From contig DFKU01000054.1 of NCBI GenBank assembly GCA_002373615.1, positions 1 through 13,439 on the forward strand: a stretch of DNA of 13,439 nt. The letters run 5' to 3'. Both the position numbers and the translations under genes were made by a program. Shown here piece by piece: positions 6,151 to 13,037 of the stretch. Source of the stretch: Alphaproteobacteria bacterium UBA3637 (lineage in GTDB: Bacteria > Pseudomonadota > Alphaproteobacteria > CAAHEQ01 > UBA3637). The notes beneath the pieces are model-generated. The model did not search any database. It saw only the letters and a list, made by a program, of their open reading frames with translations, and was not told the origin of the DNA. Position 1 is the first letter of the stretch, and every line of letters starts with the position of its first letter.

Positions 6151-6765
6151 ATGAATTTTGGAATAGTTGATTTAGTGGTGACAGCGGTTGTGATAATCTC
6201 TGTTATTTTTGCTTTTTACCGGGGATTGTTGCGCGAGTTATTGGGGATCACCAGCTGGATTTTGGCAGGTCTTGGGGCTGTATGGAGCTATGGACCTTTT
6301 TTAAAATTTTTCACGAATCGGGTCGAAAAAGTTCAAATGTGGACAATTATTTCGACCATTACGACAGCGTTAATTATTTTAATTATCATGACGCTTATTA
6401 ATTCACATATTACGGGGAAACTTCGTAAAAGTGCCCTTTCTGGTTTAGACAGGATTTTAGGGGCCGCTTTTGGTGTTTTGCGGGCGGGGCTTTTAATTGT
6501 CTTGGCTTGGACTTTTATGCGCCAGATGATGTTCCCTCCCCAAAAACGGGCAGAAATGACAAAAGAAAATGTGGTTATCACTTATATGAATCAAGGGGCA
6601 GATTGGATGGAAAAATTATTGCCTGAATCGGTTCAAAAAGAAATGAAAGCCACCCCCAAAAAACAGGAAGTAAAAAAGCCGGAAAAACCCCAATATTCCG
6701 ATAAAGATCGTGAAAAATTGGATGAAATGATTGAAGCAATTATTGAGGTGGATACCGATGAATAA
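6151..6765 (+). CDS. cvpA: CvpA family inner-membrane protein
   Basis: CvpA proteins are small polytopic inner-membrane proteins linked to colicin V production, bile or envelope stress and biofilm traits; their biochemical role is not settled. The 204-residue product has four hydrophobic segments, near 6-22, 31-48, 66-83 and 104-122. Typical landmarks are NFGIVDLVV at the start, YRGLLRELLGI (23-33) and SGLDRILGAAFGVLRA (97-112). After residue 125 comes a cytoplasmic-type charged tail rich in K, E and P. The ATG at 6151 has AAAGGAG upstream; the in-frame TTG at 6124 has no such site. In many relatives purF follows cvpA, but here a deaminase gene overlaps its end. Confidence 0.9.
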   Translation: MNFGIVDLVVTAVVIISVIFAFYRGLLRELLGITSWILAGLGAVWSYGPFLKFFTNRVEKVQMWTIISTITTALIILIIMTLINSHITGKLRKSALSGLDRILGAAFGVLRAGLLIVLAWTFMRQMMFPPQKRAEMTKENVVITYMNQGADWMEKLLPESVQKEMKATPKKQEVKKPEKPQYSDKDREKLDEMIEAIIEVDTDE

Positions 6766-7177
6766 AACAACTCCGGAATTATTGGTCCGCTTGGCAAAAG
6801 ATTTAATTCGTTCCCGTTATGAAAAAAAAGGGCATCATTCTGTCGTAGCGGCTGTTCTTCTCACTAAAAATGGGAATGTTTATCAAGCCATTAACACGGG
6901 TACCTATCAGCCCTCTATTTCTACTTGCGCTGAGATTATTGCTATTGGTTTGGCACATACAGCAGAGCCGGATATGGAAATTGACACCATTGTGGCGGTC
7001 AGGGATAAGGATCCTTATGTTGTGGCCCCTTGCGGTAAATGCCGTGAATATATTGCGGATTATGGGCCCAAAGCAAAGGTGTTGATGCCTGCTAGAAATA
7101 AACGCGGTTGGACACCCATGTCTATCGCAGATTTATTACCCCTTAAATACAGGAAACATGAATGCACGTGCAAATAA
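6758..7177 (+). CDS. Cytidine deaminase-fold protein (tetrameric CDA / blasticidin-S-deaminase type)
   Basis: The 139-residue product has the zinc-binding layout of the small cytidine-deaminase family: CAE (C57, catalytic E59) and PCGKCRE (C92, C95). Three cysteine ligands are characteristic of the homotetrameric class, which hydrolyses cytidine or deoxycytidine to uridine in pyrimidine salvage. SVVAAVLLTKNGNVYQAINTG supplies the first strands. The C-terminal SIADLLPLKY resembles the blasticidin-S-deaminase-like subfamily, so the true substrate could differ from cytidine. An odd tail ends KHECTCK with two extra cysteines. The chosen ATG (6758) overlaps the cvpA stop region and has GAGG about nine bases upstream; an upstream in-frame TTG (6731) lies deep in cvpA. 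It overlaps rlmH by 16 bp. Confidence 0.85.
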   Translation: MNKTTPELLVRLAKDLIRSRYEKKGHHSVVAAVLLTKNGNVYQAINTGTYQPSISTCAEIIAIGLAHTAEPDMEIDTIVAVRDKDPYVVAPCGKCREYIADYGPKAKVLMPARNKRGWTPMSIADLLPLKYRKHECTCK

Positions 7178-7614
7178 GGGCGATCGGGAAACTCAAAAAA
7201 AATACCCCAGAATGGGCGATTGTGGAAGGGTATCTCAAAAAAAGTCGTTGGTCAGTTGACGTCAAAGAATACGAAGAAAAAAAGGCCCTAACCGGTTTGG
7301 AATTAAAACAAGCTGAAGCCAAACTCTTGCTTTCTGATTTACCATCCGGGGCTTTTATTGTGGCGTTGGACGAACACGGGAAAACGCTTTCTTCGCGGGA
7401 ACTGGCTACAACTTTACGTCCCCATGCCAGTCAAGAATTGGTCTTTATTATTGGTGGAGCAGATGGGTTGGATGAAAGTGTCCGAAAAAAGGCTAATTTA
7501 GTTTTATCTTTTGGCCGGATGACACTTCCTCATTTTTTAATGCGCGCAGTACTCGCCGAACAAATTTACCGCATTCGTACCCTTTGGGATGGCCACCCTT
7601 ATCATAGGGATTGA
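7162..7614 (+). CDS. rlmH: 23S rRNA (pseudouridine-1915-N3) methyltransferase RlmH
   Basis: RlmH is a SPOUT-class, SAM-dependent enzyme that methylates pseudouridine 1915 in helix 69 of 23S rRNA on assembled ribosomes. The 150-residue product matches the usual length. The trefoil-knot motifs are clear: LDEHGK (69-74), the SAM loop FIIGGADGL (95-103), LSFGRMTLPH (115-124), LAEQIYR (131-137) and the terminal HPYHR (145-149). Its start lies inside the deaminase gene, with AGGA (7151-7154) as ribosome site, so translation is probably coupled. In many alphaproteobacteria it sits beside rsfS, which is not here. Its stop codon lies within the -35 box of the tRNA promoter. Confidence 0.96.
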   Translation: MHVQIRAIGKLKKNTPEWAIVEGYLKKSRWSVDVKEYEEKKALTGLELKQAEAKLLLSDLPSGAFIVALDEHGKTLSSRELATTLRPHASQELVFIIGGADGLDESVRKKANLVLSFGRMTLPHFLMRAVLAEQIYRIRTLWDGHPYHRD

Positions 7615-7639
7615 CATTTTTTGGGAAACATGTTAAAAT
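7611..7639 (+). promoter_or_regulatory. Strong sigma70 promoter of tRNA-Val
   Basis: A perfect TTGACA (7611-7616) and TAAAAT (7634-7639) are 17 bp apart, with an extended -10 TG at 7631-7632. The expected start is about 7646, eight bases before the mature tRNA. The rlmH stop codon TGA (7612-7614) is part of the -35 box. Confidence 0.9.
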
Positions 7640-7653
7640 GCAAATACTCTATG

Positions 7654-7730
7654 GGGCGGCTAGCTCAGTTGGTTAGAGCATATGCTTTACACGCATAGGG
7701 TCGGGAGTTCGACTCTCTCGCCGCCCACCA
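7654..7730 (+). tRNA. tRNA-Val (anticodon UAC)
   Basis: The 77-base cloverleaf has acceptor arms GGGCGGC (7654-7660) and GCCGCCC (7720-7726), discriminator A and an encoded CCA (7728-7730). The D stem GCTC/GAGC holds a standard D loop. The anticodon stem TATGC/GCATA surrounds the loop TTTACAC, placing anticodon TAC at 7688-7690. The T arm GGGAG/CTCTC encloses TTCGACT. It has its own promoter and terminator and lies convergent to the HU gene. Confidence 0.97.
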
Positions 7731-7735
7731 AGATT

Positions 7736-7764
7736 AAAAGCCATCTTAAAACAGATGGCTTTTT
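7736..7764 (+). terminator. Intrinsic terminator of tRNA-Val
   Basis: AAAAGCCATCT (7736-7746) and AGATGGCTTTT (7753-7763) form an 11-bp perfect stem with a six-base loop, ending in a T-run to 7764. The 147 bp between this and the HU terminator (7765-7911) is AT-rich with no gene that I can support. Confidence 0.93.
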
Positions 7765-7911
7765 CAGTTCTGTCATCAATTCATTTTACGCTATCGCTTA
7801 AATTTATTGTATCCCATTGATTTATATACAAAAATTGTCCACTTGGCATTTTTTATTTTTTCAGTCGTTTTCAAGCGTTTATGCTGATTCAAAAACAAAT
7901 TTTTTGTAAAC

Positions 7912-7938
7912 AAAAACCCCGCAGAAATTACCACGGGG
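7912..7938 (-). terminator. Intrinsic terminator of the HU gene
   Basis: On the minus strand CCCCG (7938-7934) pairs with CGGGG (7921-7917) across a 12-base loop and is followed by five T (7916-7912). The stem is short, so strength is uncertain. It lies 22 bp after the HU stop codon. Confidence 0.65.
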
Positions 7939-7960
7939 AATTTTTGAAAAGAAGTGAAGC

Positions 7961-8233
7961 TTATTTCACAGCCTTTTTCAAGACAGCGCCGGCTTTAAAT
8001 TTAGGAGCCTTAGAAGCGGCAATCTTAATTTCTTTACCGGTTGCAGGATTGCGACCTTTGCGAGCAGCACGTTTGGCCACAGCAAATGTACCGAAACCAG
8101 TGATTTGAACTGTATCACCTTTTTTCAAGGCTTTTGTAATCACTTCGATGGCGGCTTCAACGGCGCGACCAGCGTCAGCTTTGGTTAATCCGGCTGTTTT
8201 AGCAATAGCTTCAACAAATTCTGTTTTATTCAT
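7961..8233 (-). CDS. hup: HU family DNA-binding protein
   Basis: HU is a small dimeric nucleoid protein that bends and compacts DNA without strong sequence preference. The 90-residue product is full length. It begins MNKTEFVEAIAKTAGLTKAD, has the dimerisation helices to about residue 38, then GDTVQITGFGTFAVAKRAAR (39-58) and the arm tip GRNPATGKEI (60-69), with the intercalating proline at 63. The end KAPKFKAGAVLKKAVK is typical of HU rather than IHF. AAAGGA sits about eight bases before the ATG on its strand. In many alphaproteobacteria hupB lies between lon and tRNA-Val; here tRNA-Val is still adjacent but convergent, and lon is absent. Confidence 0.96.
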   Translation of the reverse strand: MNKTEFVEAIAKTAGLTKADAGRAVEAAIEVITKALKKGDTVQITGFGTFAVAKRAARKGRNPATGKEIKIAASKAPKFKAGAVLKKAVK

Positions 8234-8287
8234 TTTGATTTTCCTTTCTTTAATATTAAAGTTATTTTAGAAGACTTCATGCCTTCT

Positions 8288-8322
8288 GATATTGATTCTC
8301 AATAAATTTTTGCAAAAGTCAA
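8288..8322 (-). promoter_or_regulatory. Candidate HU promoter with an operator-like dyad over the -10
   Basis: On the minus strand TTGACT (8322-8317) and GAGAAT (8300-8295) are 16 bp apart; the -10 is a weak match. The -10 lies within a dyad, ATTGA-TTC-TCAAT (8291-8303). The wider GATATTGATTCTCAATAAA (8288-8306) shares many positions with a Fur-box-like inverted repeat. A regulator binding here would occlude the promoter. This is pattern resemblance only. Confidence 0.4.
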
Positions 8323-8324
8323 AT

Positions 8325-8366
8325 AAAAAAAACACTTTTTTTTAAAAAAAATGCATCTTTTTTTAA
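8325..8366. repeat. A/T-tract palindromes between HU and the 678-residue protein gene
   Basis: A run of 8 A (8325-8332), then CAC, 8 T (8336-8343), 8 A (8344-8351), TGCATC and 7 T (8358-8364). These form nested inverted repeats, including the 16-bp T8A8 palindrome and TTAAAAAAA/TTTTTTTAA around ATGCATC. Such tracts are intrinsically curved and could bind nucleoid proteins. The 214-bp gap 8234-8447 otherwise holds only the two divergent promoters. Confidence 0.7.
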
Positions 8367-8389
8367 TAGATCAAACAAAAAAGTAATTC

Positions 8390-8421
8390 TTGACAAAAAT
8401 ATAAAAGTGTGATAATATAAT
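8390..8421 (+). promoter_or_regulatory. Promoter of the 678-residue protein gene
   Basis: TTGACA (8390-8395) is a perfect -35. The -10 could be GATAAT (8411-8416), with a 15-bp spacer and an extended TG at 8408-8409, or TATAAT (8416-8421) with a 20-bp spacer. A ribosome site AAGGAGAG follows just before the ATG at 8448. Confidence 0.7.
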
Positions 8422-8447
8422 AAATTGTTGTGTTTTAAGGAGAGTAA

Positions 8448-10484
8448 ATGAAAAAAATTGTAAGAAATTTGTTAATGGGGGTTGCGACCTCTTTTTGGCC
8501 AGTGGAAAAAGCCTCAGCTGAATTTTCCATACTGGATTTTCCTGAGTTCCTGCCGACCGAAGAAAAGCGAAAAAGTCCTGCCGCTAATACGGAAAATCTA
8601 GATGATCCGGATAAAATTGTACCCGCAGATTCTCCGACGAAAAACTCTTTGGTTGGAACAGACCAGGTCAATGAATGCTTAGATTTGCTTGAAAATTTTG
8701 AAGTCACTGAAGAACAAGTTCTTGATTCCAATGTTGTGACCAATGCTGAAGTGATGACAGATTTTGCCGTCTCAGAAACAAATCAAGTGCAAGAAGTTGC
8801 TTTTTCTCCTTTGGCTGATCAACAAAACACGGCAAACGAAATGCCGGAGGACCAAATTTCTATGACAAATGAAACAAACTCTGAACAGATTACTAACGAA
8901 GTTCTGTCTGTTTCGGAGCCTATGCAAACAAAGTTCCCGGAAACACAAGATATAAATTCTCCTATAGAACCTGTATCTATCAGTAATTCTGTGCCAGAAT
9001 CTGTGGAAGAAGGTACCACAATTCAGTCGGAAAAGGATGATGCTGAAGAAAAGTCAACAGAACCCGTTGTTTTTGAAACAACAGAAAACAAAAAGGAAAC
9101 AGAGATTATTTTGGTTGAAAAATCCCAGTCTGTTTCGGGAAAAACACAATCAGCAGTTCCTGTAAAACAAGAAAAAATCCCCTCTACAGGGAACAAATGG
9201 TTTCTTTTCTTGTCTGCATTTGGTTTGGGCGGATTACTGGCTACTGTCTTTTCCTTGGGAAATAAGATAGATTCTTGGTTGTCCAAAAAGCGGAAACAAG
9301 AAAAAAAATCGTCAGATGTATCTACGCAGACACCTGAACACCCACAAGAAGTTGTTGTCCAAAAACCTCTGGAAAACACGCTATCAAACGCACCGGGCAA
9401 ACAAGATGCAATGCCTAAGAATATTTTACCTGTTGAAAATATTTCAGATGATTCAAAAGCGTATCAAAAAGGTATTCGGATGCTGGCGAATGTTCAAGTG
9501 CAGCGTAAAAAAATCAATGCCAGATTAAGAGTGTTGAAAAAAGAAATGGAAAAATATCAGCAATCAACCGCTGAATGGAAGAATATTGTAAATGAAATAA
9601 CTGCTCTTTCAAATGAACGTAGTAAGTTGGCAATCAAAGCGCGTCAGGCGCGTACGCTGATTAAAGGAAAGCAAGGACAATTATTACAAAATGAACGTCG
9701 CTTGTTGGCCAAAGAATTGCGTTTAATCAAAAAAACAGATGCCAATAATTTTGAAAGAATTAAGACAGTCTTTGAAAAACGTGCAAAGTTGAAAGAGGCA
9801 GAAATACAGCTCTTGAAACATGCCAAAATTGAAATAAAAGAACGTCAAGAGGCTGCGGATCGTTGGCATGGTATTCGTTTGTTCCGTGAAGTAAAAGTAC
9901 AAGAAAAAGAATTGCAAGATAAAATTAAACTGCTCAAAAAAGAAACCGGGTTGAAAAAGAAAGAAATTTTAGAGGCTGATGATGGATTAAATGCTCAAGA
10001 TAAAGCTATTAAGGTCAAGAAAAGCTTGGCGCGTAAAAAATCAAAAGGGGCCTGTTTTGCAATTACAAAGCGTCATTTGGCAAAAGAAATTATTATTGCC
10101 CATAATAATAGTGATGTGGAGACCGAAAATTTCTTAAAAGAAAAATTAGCGTCAATTAAACAACGTGAAAAAGACTATATCAAACAGGCTGAAACCTTTG
10201 ATTATTTGGGCCAAAGAAAGATTGTCCTTTCTCCTGCAGTTATTGAACGAATGAAAGTTCGTCAAGCAAAAGAAGCAGAGCGCAGAAAGGCGATTGCGCT
10301 TCATAAAAAGCGCGTCAGGATGGCGCAACTTTTGCGGGGACAACGTATGTTGCGAGATTTAAGCGCTGGTCAGGTGGAATCTGTCAGCTTAAATCAGCGT
10401 TCTGCTGCTGATTATAAAAAGGAAGCTCTTTCTTTAATTGGGAAAAAAAGGGTTCTTATAAAAAAGAATGAACGTTTTGTTTGA
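8448..10484 (+). CDS. Unrecognised membrane-anchored protein with acidic outer segment and basic coiled-coil
   Basis: I do not recognise this 678-residue protein. Residues 1-24 look like a signal peptide with a weak hydrophobic core, ending in ASA (22-24). Residues 25-240 are low complexity, rich in E, D, S, T, N and Q. IPSTG (244-248) is followed by a hydrophobic span (251-270) and a basic cluster (KKRKQEKK, 280-287), which sets the C-terminal half in the cytoplasm. Residues 335-530 and 560-635 are lysine/arginine/glutamate-rich heptad-like helix, predicted long coiled coil. No catalytic motif is seen. If the signal peptide is cleaved, the acidic part faces the periplasm. The shape recalls membrane scaffold or polar-landmark proteins, by architecture only. 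The gene is monocistronic, with AT-rich codons compared with mlaF or radA. RBS AAGGAGAG supports the start. Confidence 0.85.
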   Translation: MKKIVRNLLMGVATSFWPVEKASAEFSILDFPEFLPTEEKRKSPAANTENLDDPDKIVPADSPTKNSLVGTDQVNECLDLLENFEVTEEQVLDSNVVTNAEVMTDFAVSETNQVQEVAFSPLADQQNTANEMPEDQISMTNETNSEQITNEVLSVSEPMQTKFPETQDINSPIEPVSISNSVPESVEEGTTIQSEKDDAEEKSTEPVVFETTENKKETEIILVEKSQSVSGKTQSAVPVKQEKIPSTGNKWFLFLSAFGLGGLLATVFSLGNKIDSWLSKKRKQEKKSSDVSTQTPEHPQEVVVQKPLENTLSNAPGKQDAMPKNILPVENISDDSKAYQKGIRMLANVQVQRKKINARLRVLKKEMEKYQQSTAEWKNIVNEITALSNERSKLAIKARQARTLIKGKQGQLLQNERRLLAKELRLIKKTDANNFERIKTVFEKRAKLKEAEIQLLKHAKIEIKERQEAADRWHGIRLFREVKVQEKELQDKIKLLKKETGLKKKEILEADDGLNAQDKAIKVKKSLARKKSKGACFAITKRHLAKEIIIAHNNSDVETENFLKEKLASIKQREKDYIKQAETFDYLGQRKIVLSPAVIERMKVRQAKEAERRKAIALHKKRVRMAQLLRGQRMLRDLSAGQVESVSLNQRSAADYKKEALSLIGKKRVLIKKNERFV

Positions 10485-10512
10485 AAATTAAGCGTTTAGA
10501 TATAAAAATTGC

Positions 10513-10545
10513 AGAACTATCCCTGAAACGGATAGTTCTTTTTTT
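10513..10545 (+). terminator. Intrinsic terminator of the 678-residue protein gene
   Basis: AGAACTATCC (10513-10522) and GGATAGTTCT (10530-10539) form a perfect 10-bp stem around CTGAAAC, followed by a T-run to 10545. Confidence 0.95.
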
Positions 10546-10584
10546 GGGGCTTGGACAAGCAAAGTTGCTTTCCTTAAAATTTCC

Positions 10585-10613
10585 TTGCTTTTTATGTAAA
10601 AATTCCTTAAAAT
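10585..10613 (+). promoter_or_regulatory. Candidate promoter of mrcA (and prfB)
   Basis: TTGCTT (10585-10590) and TAAAAT (10608-10613) are 17 bp apart, 25 bp before the mrcA ATG. Transcription probably runs on into prfB, which starts 11 bp after mrcA with no terminator between. Confidence 0.65.
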
Positions 10614-10638
10614 AACGCCATTAACAAAAGGAAAAGGG

Positions 10639-13026
10639 ATGCGTTTTTTATCAACTTTAGTCAGTTTGTTTTTCTTTGGCTCAATTGCTGTTGCACTTTT
10701 ATTGTTTGTGGTGTTGATGCACTATTCGGTGGGATTGCCTGATTACCATCAATTGTCAGATTATCAACCTCCTGTCACAACGCGGCTTTATGCTCAAGAT
10801 GGTTCCCTTTTGGCTGAATATGCCACAGAAAAGCGGATGTTTGTCCCCGTTGAAAAAATCCCAACTTTGTTGAAACAAGCTTTTATTGCTGCTGAAGATA
10901 AACATTTTTACAGCCATGCTGGTCTTGATTTTATGGGGCTTGCACGTGCGGTTTTAACCAATATTCAAAACATTGGCCGTAATCGCCGTGCAGTGGGGGC
11001 TTCCACCATCACACAACAGGTTGCCAAAAACTTCTTTTTGTCGCCCGAACGATCTATTTCCAGAAAAATCAAAGAGGCGCTACTGGCGCACCGTATGGAA
11101 CAAGCTTTCACCAAGGAACACATCTTGGAACTCTACCTCAATGAAATTTATTTGGGGCAGGGGGCCTATGGGGTAGCCTCTGCCAGTAAAGCTTATTTTG
11201 ATAAAGCCATGAATGAACTCACTTTGGATGAAATGGCTTATTTGGCCTCACTTCCCAAGGCCCCAAATAATTACCACCCCATTAAAAATGCAGATGCGGC
11301 GAAAGCGCGTCGGGATTGGGTGTTGGGCCGCATGCTTGAAGATGGTTATATTACTTCGGATCAAGCTCGACAAGCCATGGATACACCCGTACACATGAAT
11401 ACCTCCACTTCCAAACCTTTAAAAGAAGGACAGTATTATGCCGAAGAAGTGCGCCGTTTTGTGGTGGATAAATATGGTTCAGATTCGATCAATTTGGGGG
11501 GATTGAGTATTCGGACTTCTGTGGATCCTCGTTTGCAAGTGGCAGCCACAAAGGCTTTGCAAGATGGTTTAATCGCCTATGACCGTCGACATGGTTGGCG
11601 TGGTCCTGTGGCACATGTGGCTGATGGTCAAGATCCTACTGAAGTTTTAAAATCTTATACTTCCCATTATACCCCAAAGGATTGGCAGTATGCTTTGGTA
11701 CAGGATTTGTCTTCCGATAAAGCAACCATTTTGCTCACTGATGGCACCCAAGGTGAAATTCCATTGTCTGAAATGACTTGGGCCAGAAAGGCCTTATCAG
11801 AAGGGCGTATTTCAAAAGAAACGGTTGAAAAAACATCAGATGTCTTGTCTGTTAAAGATATTATTCTGGTTGCTAAAAAAGGGGATTCTTATACTCTTCA
11901 GCAAATGCCTGCGGTGGAAGGGGCGTTGGTGGCCTTGAATCCGCATACAGGACGTGTTCTTGCTATGGCAGGGGGCTTTGCTTTTGAAAAGAATCAATTT
12001 AATCGCGCAATTCAGGCCAATCGGCAACCGGGATCCAGCTTTAAGCCCTTTGTCTATTTGGCCGCTTTGGATTCAGGCTATACGCCTTCCAGCCTGATTT
12101 TAGATGCCCCGATTGTGATGGAAAATGTGGATGGCAGTAAGTGGAAACCCCAAAACTATTCCCGTCAATTTTACGGTCCGACCACTTTGCGGGTGGGGAT
12201 TGAAAAGTCCCGCAACTTGATGACAGTGCGTTTGGCACAAGCTATCGGCATGCGTAAGATTTTGGATTATGGGAAAAAATTCGGTATCTCTGATAAGCTG
12301 GAACCCAATTTGGCCACCGCTTTGGGGGCAGGGGAAACAACTTTGATGAAGCTGGTCACGGCCTATGGCATGTTGGTGAACGGTGGTAAAAAAATTACGC
12401 CAACCCTGATTGACCGTATTCAAGATAGAACTGGGACCACCCTTTATAAGCAGGATACGCGTGAATGCCCCAATTGTTCCGGGGACTTGGCGACGCCTGA
12501 TTTTAAGCCCGAAATTCCTGATGAACGCGAACAAATTCAAGATCCGGCAAGCAGCTATCAAATGGTAAATATCTTAAATGGTGTTGTGGAGCGTGGAACA
12601 GGGCGTTCTGCACGCGCGGTTAAGAAAACATTGGGGGCTAAATCAGGTACCAGTAATGATTCTAATGATGCTTGGTTTATTGGTTTTTCACCGGATTTAG
12701 TGGCGGGTGTTTGGGTGGGCTTTGATGCGCCACAAACTTTGGGTCCCAATGATACAGGTGGTGTTGTCTCAGCGCCGATTTTTCGTGACTTTATGATGGA
12801 AGCCTTAAAGGATACACCGGATATCCCATTTCGTGTGCCGGATTCTGTGCGTTTGGTGCGTGTCAATGCGACAACGGGGAAACCCGCCAAAGCCGGCGAT
12901 ACCAATGTGATTATGGAAGCTTTCCGTTTGGATACAGACCTCACAAAAGAAACAAAAATTGTGGGGCAAGATATCACGATATCTTCCGAAGAAGAGGATA
13001 TCCCTGACATGGGTGGATTGTATTAA
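10639..13026 (+). CDS. mrcA: Penicillin-binding protein 1A (class A transglycosylase/transpeptidase)
   Basis: This bifunctional peptidoglycan synthase polymerises lipid II into glycan strands and cross-links the peptides at the outer face of the inner membrane. The 795-residue product has an N-terminal membrane anchor (about 8-29). The GT51 transglycosylase domain follows, with catalytic-site EDKHFYSHAG (86-95), GASTITQQ (120-127), RKIKEALLA (142-150) and LELYLNEIYLGQGAYGV (163-179). A linker/OB-like region spans roughly 297-425. The transpeptidase domain has SSFK (S466 nucleophile, K469), SRN (524-526) and KSGT (668-671). A CPNC pair (610-613) lies between the last two motifs, as I recall in other alphaproteobacterial PBP1A. 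AGGAAAAGGG supports the start. prfB follows directly. Confidence 0.97.
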   Translation: MRFLSTLVSLFFFGSIAVALLLFVVLMHYSVGLPDYHQLSDYQPPVTTRLYAQDGSLLAEYATEKRMFVPVEKIPTLLKQAFIAAEDKHFYSHAGLDFMGLARAVLTNIQNIGRNRRAVGASTITQQVAKNFFLSPERSISRKIKEALLAHRMEQAFTKEHILELYLNEIYLGQGAYGVASASKAYFDKAMNELTLDEMAYLASLPKAPNNYHPIKNADAAKARRDWVLGRMLEDGYITSDQARQAMDTPVHMNTSTSKPLKEGQYYAEEVRRFVVDKYGSDSINLGGLSIRTSVDPRLQVAATKALQDGLIAYDRRHGWRGPVAHVADGQDPTEVLKSYTSHYTPKDWQYALVQDLSSDKATILLTDGTQGEIPLSEMTWARKALSEGRISKETVEKTSDVLSVKDIILVAKKGDSYTLQQMPAVEGALVALNPHTGRVLAMAGGFAFEKNQFNRAIQANRQPGSSFKPFVYLAALDSGYTPSSLILDAPIVMENVDGSKWKPQNYSRQFYGPTTLRVGIEKSRNLMTVRLAQAIGMRKILDYGKKFGISDKLEPNLATALGAGETTLMKLVTAYGMLVNGGKKITPTLIDRIQDRTGTTLYKQDTRECPNCSGDLATPDFKPEIPDEREQIQDPASSYQMVNILNGVVERGTGRSARAVKKTLGAKSGTSNDSNDAWFIGFSPDLVAGVWVGFDAPQTLGPNDTGGVVSAPIFRDFMMEALKDTPDIPFRVPDSVRLVRVNATTGKPAKAGDTNVIMEAFRLDTDLTKETKIVGQDITISSEEEDIPDMGGLY

Positions 13027-13037
13027 AGGAGTAAATC

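Noticed and set aside
6731..6757. TTG start extending the deaminase by nine residues
   Set aside because: It lies inside the cvpA coding region without a ribosome site, and ATG 6758 has GAGG at workable spacing.
7720..7960. tRNA-Val 3' end as an integration (att) site
   Set aside because: No second copy of the tRNA 3' end and no integrase or phage gene are seen in the flanking sequence; the region contains only terminators and AT-rich spacer.
12100..12561. Antisense open frames in mrcA (12100-12561 and 12558-13010)
   Set aside because: The sense strand encodes the conserved transpeptidase domain; the antisense translations show no family features or ribosome sites.
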